DNA from: CAYSPO01 sp964432945
Lineage (GTDB): Bacteria > Bacillota > Clostridia > Tissierellales > Peptoniphilaceae
Reading direction: 5' to 3'
NCBI GenBank assembly: GCA_964432945.1
Contig: CAYSPO010000051.1
Coordinates: 1-6,748, forward strand
DNA length: 6,748 nucleotides
In this document: in pieces, positions 1-6,082 of the stretch
Layout of the letters: every line of letters begins with the position of its first letter
Numbering within the stretch: position 1 is the stretch's first letter
The notes under the pieces: generated by a model
Told to the model about the DNA's origin: nothing
Seen by the model: only the letters and a program-made list of their open reading frames with translations
Database searches by the model: none
Made by a program: the position numbers and the translations under genes

Positions 1-446
1 TCTCCAACTGTTCCACCAATTTCACAAATTACTACATCTACATCTTTCTCTTTAGCATATTTTAGAATTCTATCTTTTATTTCATTAGTTACATGAGGAA
101 TTACCTGTACTGTATTTCCTTCATAGTATCCTTCTCTTTCTTTTTTAAGAACAGATGAATAAACCATACCACTTGTAGTATCACAGTGCATATTTAAGCT
201 TACATCTACAAATCTTTCATAGTGTCCTATATCAAGGTCTGTTTCAGCTCCATCATCTGTTACAAATACTTCTCCATGTTGTAGAGGACTCATATTACCT
301 GGGTCCACATTTAAATAAGGATCAAGTTTTTGTAAGGCTACCTTAAGTCCTCTGTCTTTTAACAATCTTCCTAGAGATGCAGCAGTAATACCCTTGCCTA
401 AGGATGAAACTACTCCTCCAGTTATAAATATATATTTTGTATCCAT
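1..446 (-). CDS. pyrG: CTP synthase, N-terminal part (cut by left window edge)
   Basis: CTP synthase makes CTP from UTP, ATP and glutamine in the cytoplasm, the last step of pyrimidine nucleotide synthesis. Only the first 148 residues, part of the amidoligase (synthase) domain, are inside the window; the C-terminal glutaminase domain lies beyond the left edge. The protein begins MDTKYIFITGGVVSSLGKGI, the family's N-terminal nucleotide-binding loop with Lys18. Lys40 (in LQKLDPYLNVDPGN), Asp72 (in TDLDIGHYERF) and Glu142 (in CEIGGTVG) match the conserved ATP/Mg and UTP-site residues of the family. The ATG at 444-446 is preceded by GGAGG with a 5-base gap, which fixes the start. It follows ade on the same strand after about 100 bp and has its own likely promoter. 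The family call is very secure; completeness of the gene cannot be judged. Confidence 0.98.
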   Translation of the reverse strand, partial: MDTKYIFITGGVVSSLGKGITAASLGRLLKDRGLKVALQKLDPYLNVDPGNMSPLQHGEVFVTDDGAETDLDIGHYERFVDVSLNMHCDTTSGMVYSSVLKKEREGYYEGNTVQVIPHVTNEIKDRILKYAKEKDVDVVICEIGGTVG

Positions 447-461
447 CTTTACCTCCATTAT

Positions 462-494
462 GTAAATTATACCATACGATAGGTACAATATTAC
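462..494. repeat. Imperfect inverted repeat overlapping the pyrG promoter
   Basis: The left arm GTAAATTATACC (462-473) pairs with the right arm GGTACAATATTAC (482-494) across an 8-base spacer: 12 pairs counting one G-T, with one unpaired base in the right arm. The -10 lies in one arm and the -35 region in the other, so it could be an operator for pyrG. As RNA from ade read-through it would fold, but no U-run follows it on the minus strand, so I do not call it a terminator. The pairing is seen; any function is inferred, and AT-rich DNA makes such repeats fairly easily. Confidence 0.35.
466..494 (-). promoter_or_regulatory. Probable pyrG promoter with extended -10
   Basis: On the minus strand a perfect TATAAT (466-471) is preceded by TG one base upstream (TATGGTATAAT), an extended -10. 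The -35 hexamer at 17-bp spacing is weak (GTAATA, 489-494), which the extended -10 could compensate. The predicted start near 459-460 gives a leader of only about 13 bases that carries little more than the GGAGG ribosome binding site. The promoter lies inside an imperfect inverted repeat (462-494). Seen: the motifs; inferred: that they act as promoter. Confidence 0.6.
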
Positions 495-547
495 GCAAAT
501 TATTCAATTTATAAGTAGGCTATACTCCCTATAAAATGCATATTATC

Positions 548-2284
548 TCATAGTATTGATATATCTTTTAATAATTTATTTTCAATAATATCAAAAACTC
601 CTAAATCAGTTATTTTTATTTCAGGAATTACTGGCAAAGACATAAAACAAAGTGCCATAAAAGGTTCTATATCTTTATTAATATCAAGCAGGTCGTGAAC
701 TTTATTATGAAGTCTTTCTAATGCTTCCTTAACCCATTCTCCTGGTTTATTAGTCATGATACCAGCAATCTCTAAAGGAATTTTATCTATTACTTCATTA
801 TTGCAGACAATAACTAATCCACCTTCTTGCTTAGCTAGAGTATTAACAACTAATTCCATATCTTCATCATTTGTTCCTACACAGATAATATTATGAGAGT
901 CATGAGCTATTGATAGCCCGAGAGCTCCTCTTTTTATACCATATCCTCTAATAAGACCAAGCCCAACATTTCCAGTAGCCTTGTGTCTTTCAACAACTGC
1001 TATCTTAGCTACATCTAAATTTTCATCAAAAATAAAATTACCATTTTCATCTCTTTTAACCTTGCTTACACCCTTTGGTGTAAAAATACTTTTAGGTAAA
1101 ATATCTATAACATATGCTTCATTAGAGTTTAATTTTAAAGTTAACTTATCTTTAGAAAAGTCTTTTAACTTTATTCTTCCTCTAACTCTTTCGTCATCAA
1201 TTTTTTCTGTATCTAAAAGATACTTTCCATCTTCTGCAACAAGCTTTCCTTGAGAAAAAACTTTTTTTGCCTTAAATTCTTTCAAATCTTCGAACAATAC
1301 TATATCAGCTCTTTTTCCTGGGGCAATTCCCCCTCTGTCTTTAAGATTATAGCATTCACTAGAGTTTAAACTTGCCATTTGAATTGCATGAATAGGGTCT
1401 ATTCCATTTTCAACACATATACTTAAATGCTTGTTCAAGTGACCTTCTTCAAAGATTGTTTTAACTTGTCTATCATCAGAACATAGAAGGCATCTTCTAC
1501 TATTATTAGAATTGACACCTTTAATTAAATCTTCCAAGTTTTTTGCAGCAGAACCTTCTCTTAACTGAATATACATTCCTGCTGCTATTCTTTCTTTCAT
1601 TTCTTCGATAGTAGAACATTCATGATCAGTTGCCACTCCTGCTGCTATATAAGAGTTAAGGAGCTTTCCAGAAAGACCAGGACTATGTCCATCTATTATT
1701 TTACCGAATTTTTTAGCAACAAGTAATTTTTCTAAAGCCAAATCGCTTCCTTGGCTAATTCCTACGAAATCCATAAATTCCCCTATACCTAGAAGATTAT
1801 AGTTTTCTAGAGCTTCATTCATCTCTTTTGCTCCAAGATTTGCCCCCGACGTTTCATAAGGAGTAGAAGGTACACAAGAAGGAAGCATATACTTAACAGA
1901 CAAAGGTAATCCTTCAGCTGCATTAAGCATATATTCAAGTCCATCGAACCCACAAACATTAACTATTTCATGAGGATCTGCAATTATTGTAGTTGTACCA
2001 AAGGGTACAAGCAGTCTAGAAATTTCTTCTGGAGTTACATATGAAGATTCAATATGGATGTGACTATCAATTAATCCAGGACTTGCATAAAGTCCACAAG
2101 CATCAACTTCCTCTAAAGCTTCATATTCTCCTATTCCAGCTATTAAGCCATCTACTATTCCGATATCTCCATCAATTATTTCTCCACTAAATACATCAAT
2201 TATTTTACAATTTCTAATGACAAGGTCAGCTGGCTCTCTACCAGCTGACACTTCAATTAACCTTTTTAATTTTTGTTTTTCCAT
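548..2284 (-). CDS. ade: Adenine deaminase
   Basis: Adenine deaminase (EC 3.5.4.2, amidohydrolase superfamily) hydrolyses adenine to hypoxanthine and ammonia in the cytoplasm, moving adenine into the hypoxanthine/guanine pool. The 578-residue length is typical of bacterial Ade. Visible metal-site and catalytic landmarks are the HIHIES motif (His75, His77), DPHEI (His105), GIGEF (Glu169), DGHSPG (His200), DHECS (His221) and SDD (Asp270/Asp271). The C-terminal family block is also present: VERHKATGNVG at 431-441, HDSHNI at 461-466, and MSLPVIPEIKITDLGVFD at 548-565. The ATG at 2282-2284 has AGGGA five bases upstream. The gene begins 23 bp after the purine permease stop, so the two are almost certainly co-transcribed, and a small hairpin pairing the permease stop region with this ribosome binding site suggests translational coupling. 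The base after DDR is Gln273, where I recall His in many relatives. No clear terminator follows the TGA stop. Distinction from other amidohydrolases is secure. Confidence 0.97.
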   Translation of the reverse strand: MEKQKLKRLIEVSAGREPADLVIRNCKIIDVFSGEIIDGDIGIVDGLIAGIGEYEALEEVDACGLYASPGLIDSHIHIESSYVTPEEISRLLVPFGTTTIIADPHEIVNVCGFDGLEYMLNAAEGLPLSVKYMLPSCVPSTPYETSGANLGAKEMNEALENYNLLGIGEFMDFVGISQGSDLALEKLLVAKKFGKIIDGHSPGLSGKLLNSYIAAGVATDHECSTIEEMKERIAAGMYIQLREGSAAKNLEDLIKGVNSNNSRRCLLCSDDRQVKTIFEEGHLNKHLSICVENGIDPIHAIQMASLNSSECYNLKDRGGIAPGKRADIVLFEDLKEFKAKKVFSQGKLVAEDGKYLLDTEKIDDERVRGRIKLKDFSKDKLTLKLNSNEAYVIDILPKSIFTPKGVSKVKRDENGNFIFDENLDVAKIAVVERHKATGNVGLGLIRGYGIKRGALGLSIAHDSHNIICVGTNDEDMELVVNTLAKQEGGLVIVCNNEVIDKIPLEIAGIMTNKPGEWVKEALERLHNKVHDLLDINKDIEPFMALCFMSLPVIPEIKITDLGVFDIIENKLLKDISIL

Positions 2285-2289
2285 TTTTA

Positions 2290-2312
2290 TCCCTAGTTTT
2301 CAATTCCCTAGG
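2290..2312 (-). promoter_or_regulatory. Possible coupling hairpin over the ade ribosome binding site
   Basis: In the minus-strand transcript CCUAG (2308-2312) can pair with CUAGG (2292-2296) around an 11-base loop. The first arm contains the permease UAG stop codon; the second contains most of the AGGGA ribosome binding site of ade (2290-2294). A ribosome finishing the permease would open the stem and expose the ade site, linking the two translation rates. The stem is only 5 bp, so the effect may be small. Pairing is seen; coupling is inferred. Confidence 0.4.
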
Positions 2313-3723
2313 CTGTCATAAAGGCATACCTAGCAATAAATACTACAGCAACTCCAATTGTTATCCAACTTAAATCTTTGAATTTTCCAGTAAAGATTTT
2401 AAGAATACAATATGAAATTAAACCAAAGGCAATACCATTAGCAATTGAATAAGTGAAAGGCATCATAGCCATAGTTAAAAATGCTGGTAAAGAATTAGTC
2501 ATATCAGAAAAATCAACATCTTTTACCCCACCTAACATAGCTACCCCTACCATTATTAATGCTGGTGCAGTAGCAGCTCCTGGAATAAGAGTAACTATTG
2601 GAGCTAGAACTATAGATAAAATAAGTAAAATTGCAGTTGTTAAACTAGTAAGACCAGTTCTTCCTCCAGCTGTTATACCTGCACTGGATTCAACCATTGT
2701 TGTAACTGTTGATGTTCCTACTAAAGCTCCTGCTGCTGTTGAAATGGCATCAGACATTAATAATTGATACATATTTTTTGGTGTACCATCTTTTGTTGTA
2801 AGACCAGAAGATTTTGCAGCTCCTAATAAGGTTCCAATAGAGTCAAACATATTTACAAGTGAAAATGATATTACAAGCATGATTACTGTGAATAAATCTG
2901 ATAAAAGATTTTCTGAAGAAATAAGTCCTCTAAAATCTAAACTCATAAATGATACTTCAAAGAAGTCAGACATTTGTTGACCAAGATTAAACGAAAAATC
3001 TCCTGATTTTGTTACACCTAAAGGTATCCCTATAATTGTGGCAACAATAATACCAATTAAAATTGAACCTTTGATATTTCTAGCTGATAAAATTGCCATC
3101 ACAAATAATCCAACTAAGGCGACTATTGCACTCATTAGCATAGCTGTATCGGCATCTGGAATTCTCCAAATTGAAAAATCTATCATTCCGATAAGAGTTG
3201 CATCATTATTTACTATAATACCTGCAGTTTGCAAACCTATCATAGCTATAAATAATCCAATACCTGGAGTTATAGCATCTTTTACACAATCTGGTATAGC
3301 TGAAACAATAGCTTCCCTAAGTCCTATTGCTGTTATTGCAATAAAAAATAAACCTGATATAAACACTATTACTAGTGCTTGATTGTATGTATATCCCATT
3401 GTTAAAACTACTGTATATGCAAAGAAAGCATTAAGCCCCATACCTGTTGCTTGAGCAAAAGGCATCTTCGCATACATCGCACATAAAAAAGTTCCTATAA
3501 ATGATCCTAGGCAAGTTCCAATAAAGACTCCATTATAAATTTTTTGAGCCATAGCCGCATCTCCCATTATCTCATAAGGTGCTGATAAGATTTGTGGGTT
3601 GACTATTAAAATATAAGCTAGGGTTACAAAGGTAGTGATACCTGCTAAAATTTCTGCCCTAACACTTGTGTTGTTTTCTTTGATTCCAAAATAAGAATCA
3701 AGAAATCCACCATTATTATCCAT
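2308..3723 (-). CDS. AzgA-type (NCS2) purine base permease
   Basis: This is an inner-membrane purine base:cation symporter of the AzgA branch of the NCS2 family (relatives: PbuG/PbuO of Bacillus; AdeP and GhxP of E. coli). Its 471 residues are nearly all hydrophobic segments, matching the usual 430-480 length. Family signatures seen are ITTFVTLAYILIVNP (29-43), the MGLNAFFAY motif (95-103), NMFDSIGTLLGAA (291-303, with the DSIGT signature), and GTSTVTTMVESSAGI (336-350, with Glu345). The DSIGT form separates it from the uracil/xanthine branch. The ATG at 3721-3723 has a perfect AAAGGAGG five bases upstream. It is the first gene of a unit with ade, which makes adenine, possibly with hypoxanthine or guanine, the likely cargo; the sequence alone does not settle substrate, so I give no gene symbol. 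It is divergent from pncB and shares a 178-bp control region with it. No purine-riboswitch core is visible in its leader. Confidence 0.94.
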   Translation of the reverse strand: MDNNGGFLDSYFGIKENNTSVRAEILAGITTFVTLAYILIVNPQILSAPYEIMGDAAMAQKIYNGVFIGTCLGSFIGTFLCAMYAKMPFAQATGMGLNAFFAYTVVLTMGYTYNQALVIVFISGLFFIAITAIGLREAIVSAIPDCVKDAITPGIGLFIAMIGLQTAGIIVNNDATLIGMIDFSIWRIPDADTAMLMSAIVALVGLFVMAILSARNIKGSILIGIIVATIIGIPLGVTKSGDFSFNLGQQMSDFFEVSFMSLDFRGLISSENLLSDLFTVIMLVISFSLVNMFDSIGTLLGAAKSSGLTTKDGTPKNMYQLLMSDAISTAAGALVGTSTVTTMVESSAGITAGGRTGLTSLTTAILLILSIVLAPIVTLIPGAATAPALIMVGVAMLGGVKDVDFSDMTNSLPAFLTMAMMPFTYSIANGIAFGLISYCILKIFTGKFKDLSWITIGVAVVFIARYAFMTA

Positions 3724-3771
3724 AAATTCCTCCTTTAGTTTTTATATGACTATTCTATCATAAGACTAACC

Positions 3772-3801
3772 ATTGTAAAATTTATTTCAGAAATTTTTCA
3801 A
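3772..3801 (-). promoter_or_regulatory. Probable promoter of the purine permease-ade unit
   Basis: On the minus strand TTGAAA (3796-3801) and TACAAT (3772-3777) are 18 bp apart, each one base from consensus. A start near 3765 would give a leader of about 42 bases ending in AAAGGAGG. A second candidate lies just downstream: an extended -10 TGATAGAAT with TAGAAT at 3752-3757 and a poor -35 (TTTTAC, 3775-3780, 17-bp gap). I prefer the first because both of its hexamers are good. Confidence 0.55.
3782..3796. promoter_or_regulatory. CodY-box-like palindrome in the permease promoter
   Basis: The 15 bases TTATTTCAGAAATTT match 11 of 15 positions of the CodY consensus AATTTTCWGAAAATT, and the core ATTTCAGAAAT (3784-3794) is a perfect odd-length palindrome. 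The site lies between the -35 and -10 of the predicted permease promoter, where a bound repressor would block transcription. CodY responds to GTP and branched-chain amino acids in Firmicutes, so a purine uptake gene would be a sensible target. Four mismatches in AT-rich DNA is weak evidence, and I cannot see whether this host has CodY. Confidence 0.25.
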
Positions 3802-3845
3802 ATAATATCAAAGACCTATAAATAAGTTTTGTTTATGATATTATT
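3801..3845. repeat. Perfect 10-bp inverted repeat between the divergent promoters
   Basis: AATAATATCA (3801-3810) and TGATATTATT (3836-3845) are exact reverse complements separated by 25 bp; a further inner TAAA/TTTA pairing is possible. The left arm touches the permease -35 and the right arm lies just downstream of the pncB -35 within its spacer. It lies upstream of both predicted transcription starts, so any role would be as a DNA site rather than as RNA. The base composition makes a chance repeat of this size plausible. Confidence 0.35.
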
Positions 3846-3856
3846 ATAAGTACAAT
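3829..3856 (+). promoter_or_regulatory. Probable pncB promoter
   Basis: TTGTTT (3829-3834) and TACAAT (3851-3856) are separated by 16 bp on the plus strand. The -10 is one base from consensus and the -35 keeps the TTG. The predicted start near 3863 gives a leader of about 40 bases ending in AGGAG (3891-3895), six bases before the ATG. I see no match to a NiaR-type operator that I could defend. Confidence 0.5.
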
Positions 3857-3901
3857 GATAATTATAGATATTAAAATACCAAGTAAAATTAGGAGCGAAT
3901 A

Positions 3902-5338
3902 ATGAAAAGAAATCTAAGCATGCTTGCTGACTATTATGAATTCACTATGGCTAACGCTTATTTGGAAAACAATAAAGCCAACACCATAGCCTACTATGAC
4001 TTATACTTTAGAAAAGTTCCAGAAGATGGAGGGTTCGCAATTCTTGCTGGGCTCGAACAAGCAATAGAATACATAGAAAATCTTAGCTTTAGTCAAAAAG
4101 ACCTTGAATATTTCAAAGAAAGAGGTTTTTCCCAAGAATTTATTGACTACTTAAGAGATTTTAAATTTGAGTGTGATGTTTGGGCTATTCCTGAAGGTAG
4201 AGTAGTATTTCCTAACCAACCTCTTATGACAGTAAGAGGACCTTTTATTCAAGCACAAATGCTAGAAACAATGTTATTACTTACTATAAATCACCAATCA
4301 CTTATTGCTACAAAAGCAAATAGAATAGTTCGTGCTTCTCAAGGTAGGGCTGTTATGGAGTTTGGATCAAGAAGGGCTCAAGGTCCTGATGCTGCAAATC
4401 TTGGAGCAAGAGCAGCTTATATAGGTGGAGTTATCGGTTCAGCTAATACTTTAGCTGATATTGATTATGGAGTCCCTGCCTTAGGTACTATGGCTCATTC
4501 ATGGGTACAGATGTTTGATACAGAATTAGAATCATTTAAAGCATTCGCAAAAGTTTTTCCTGATAATTGTGTTTTATTAGTAGATACTTATGACACATTA
4601 AAATCTGGAGTACCCAATGCTATAAAAGCATTTGATGAAGTATTAAAACCAATGGGAAAAAGACCTAAGGGAATTAGACTTGACTCTGGAGATATAGCTT
4701 ACCTTTCTAAAACAGCAAGGAAAATGCTTGATGATGCTGGCTATGAAGACTGTATGATTACAGCCTCTAGCTCTTTAGATGAATATAAAATATCAGATAT
4801 GATCTTACAAGGAGCAAAAGTAGATTCTTTTGGAGTTGGAGAAAGACTTATAACTTCAAAATCCGAACCTGTTTTTGGCGGTGTATATAAACTTGTTGCA
4901 ATAGAAAAAGATGGAAGAATTATTCCTAGAATTAAAATAAGTGAAAATGTAGAAAAAATTACAACTCCAGGATTTAAAACTGTTTATAGACTTTATAATA
5001 AAACCACAGGGAAAGCTGAAGCTGACCTTGTAACCTTCATAGATGAAAAAATAAACGAAGATGACAGTTTAGAAATTTTTCACCCAACTTATACTTGGAA
5101 AAGAAAAACACTTACAAATTTCACTGCAGAAAATCTTATGGAAAGAATATATGATAATGGCAAGCTAGTCTACGACTGCCCAAGTCTCGAAGAAATAAGA
5201 AAAATTTGTAAAACAGAAGTAGATTCATTATGGGACGAAATAAAAAGATTTGATTTCCCACATCAATATAAAATGGATCTTAGTCAAAACGTTTGGGACT
5301 TGAAATATAAACTTTTAGAAAATCATAACAATGCATAA
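3902..5338 (+). CDS. pncB: Nicotinate phosphoribosyltransferase
   Basis: PncB (EC 6.3.4.21) joins nicotinate to PRPP, with ATP hydrolysis, giving nicotinate mononucleotide, the entry step of the Preiss-Handler route to NAD. It acts in the cytoplasm. The 478 residues are normal for the bacterial family. Landmarks are the N-terminal MLADYYEFTMANAY (7-20) that shapes the nicotinate site, MEFGSRRAQGPDAANLGARA (152-171) with the substrate-binding arginines, GTMAHSW (195-201) with His199 as the expected phosphorylated histidine, GIRLDSGDIAYLSK (257-270) contacting the PRPP side, and DSFGVGERL (308-316). The C-terminal FDFPHQYKMDLS (450-461) is also typical. AGGAG six bases upstream supports the ATG. 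The gene stands alone: divergent from the purine permease and convergent with deoD, with a terminator starting five bases after its TAA stop. The NMN-forming relative NamPT (nadV) is unlikely given the whole motif set. Confidence 0.97.
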   Translation: MKRNLSMLADYYEFTMANAYLENNKANTIAYYDLYFRKVPEDGGFAILAGLEQAIEYIENLSFSQKDLEYFKERGFSQEFIDYLRDFKFECDVWAIPEGRVVFPNQPLMTVRGPFIQAQMLETMLLLTINHQSLIATKANRIVRASQGRAVMEFGSRRAQGPDAANLGARAAYIGGVIGSANTLADIDYGVPALGTMAHSWVQMFDTELESFKAFAKVFPDNCVLLVDTYDTLKSGVPNAIKAFDEVLKPMGKRPKGIRLDSGDIAYLSKTARKMLDDAGYEDCMITASSSLDEYKISDMILQGAKVDSFGVGERLITSKSEPVFGGVYKLVAIEKDGRIIPRIKISENVEKITTPGFKTVYRLYNKTTGKAEADLVTFIDEKINEDDSLEIFHPTYTWKRKTLTNFTAENLMERIYDNGKLVYDCPSLEEIRKICKTEVDSLWDEIKRFDFPHQYKMDLSQNVWDLKYKLLENHNNA

Positions 5339-5343
5339 ATAAA

Positions 5344-5377
5344 AAAAGCTGGTGCAGAATATTCTGCACCAGCTTTT
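5344..5377. terminator. Bidirectional intrinsic terminator for pncB and deoD
   Basis: A 34-bp perfect palindrome has 17-base arms (AAAAGCTGGTGCAGAAT and its reverse complement) meeting at 5360/5361. As RNA it forms a 15-bp stem with a 4-base loop and a GC-rich middle. On the minus strand the stem ends in seven uridines (the A-run 5341-5347), a strong terminator for deoD. On the plus strand the U-tract is shorter and interrupted (UUUUAUAUUU), but still adequate for pncB. It overlaps the deoD stop codon by two bases. Confidence 0.93.
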
Positions 5378-6071
5378 ATATTTCTAAAGCTAAATCTATC
5401 ATATTTTCCAAAGACTTTTCTCTTTCCTCAGCAGTCAATTTATTTTCTTTATAAAAAGAATCTGATACTGTTAAAATCGATAAAGCCCTTGCTCCCAATA
5501 AGCTAGCATTTGTAAAAAGCCCATAGCTTTCCATTTCTACACCTAGAATATCCAAGCTTTCCCACTTCTTCCACATATTTACATCATTATTGTAAAACAC
5601 ATCAGAAGTTAGGATATTGCCAACATAATAAGATAAATTCATACTCTCTGCAATATCTCTTGCTTTTACTAATAAGTCAAAAGAAGATAAGGCTGAATAA
5701 CTACCATCTAGGGCAAATTGCTTTGCATATGAGGAATCTGTAGAAGCACCTTGAACTAAGATAATATCATTTATATCAATATATTCTTGGTAAGATCCAC
5801 AAGATCCTATTCTAATTAAATCTTTTACACCAAAATCATTTATAAGCTCGTAACTGTAAATTCCAATTGATGCAACTCCCATACCAGTTCCCATAACAGA
5901 AACTTCTTTTCCCTTATATTTTCCAGTATAGCCAAACATATTTCTTACTTCGTTAAAACATTTAGCATCATCTAAAAAGTTCTCAGCTATAAATTTAGCT
6001 CTTAAGGGATCACCTGGAAGAAGAATTTTTTCTGCAATTTCACCTTTTTTAGCACCTATATGAGTAGTCAT
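5376..6071 (-). CDS. deoD: Purine nucleoside phosphorylase, DeoD (hexameric) type
   Basis: DeoD (EC 2.4.2.1) cleaves purine ribo- and deoxyribonucleosides with phosphate to give the free base and (deoxy)ribose 1-phosphate. The hexameric type accepts adenosine as well as inosine and guanosine, so it can supply adenine to Ade. The 231 residues align with the E. coli enzyme with no net shift at the key positions: His4, Gly20, Arg24 (LLPGDPLRAK), Arg43, Arg87 and Ser90 (RIGSCG) for phosphate, Glu179 and Glu181 (GVEMES) for ribose, and the catalytic Asp204 (TVSDS) with Arg217. Asp204, rather than Asn, marks the adenosine-accepting type. The ATG at 6069-6071 has a perfect AAAGGAGG five bases upstream, and that site overlaps the stop codon of the symporter gene before it. 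Only 11 bp separate the two genes, so they are likely co-transcribed and translationally coupled. The TAA stop sits at the base of the terminator stem. Confidence 0.97.
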   Translation of the reverse strand: MTTHIGAKKGEIAEKILLPGDPLRAKFIAENFLDDAKCFNEVRNMFGYTGKYKGKEVSVMGTGMGVASIGIYSYELINDFGVKDLIRIGSCGSYQEYIDINDIILVQGASTDSSYAKQFALDGSYSALSSFDLLVKARDIAESMNLSYYVGNILTSDVFYNNDVNMWKKWESLDILGVEMESYGLFTNASLLGARALSILTVSDSFYKENKLTAEEREKSLENMIDLALEI

Positions 6072-6082
6072 AAAGTCCTCCT

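Noticed and set aside
500..547. Terminator after ade
   Set aside because: Only a 4-bp stem (AGTA/TACT) is found and it is not followed by a U-run, so read-through from ade into pyrG is possible.
586..597. Copy of AATAATATCAAA matching the left arm of the 3801-3845 inverted repeat
   Set aside because: It lies inside the ade coding sequence, where it encodes family-typical residues (FDIIEN), and has no paired arm; a chance match in AT-rich DNA.
981..1253. Open frame of about 90 codons on the plus strand inside ade
   Set aside because: It is antisense to a well-conserved part of adenine deaminase, has low-complexity Leu/Ser/Phe content and no recognisable domain.
2453..3382. Two open frames on the plus strand inside the purine permease (2453-2767 and 3038-3382)
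   Set aside because: They are antisense images of hydrophobic membrane segments, rich in Ile/Ala/Thr, with no family signature; the minus-strand permease explains the region fully.
3724..3770. Possible purine riboswitch or structured leader for the permease
   Set aside because: The conserved purine-aptamer core is absent. Only weak A/U stems exist (TATGA/TCATA at 3745-3749 and 3758-3762; TTAGT/ACTAA at 3735-3739 and 3765-3769), and no terminator precedes the start codon.
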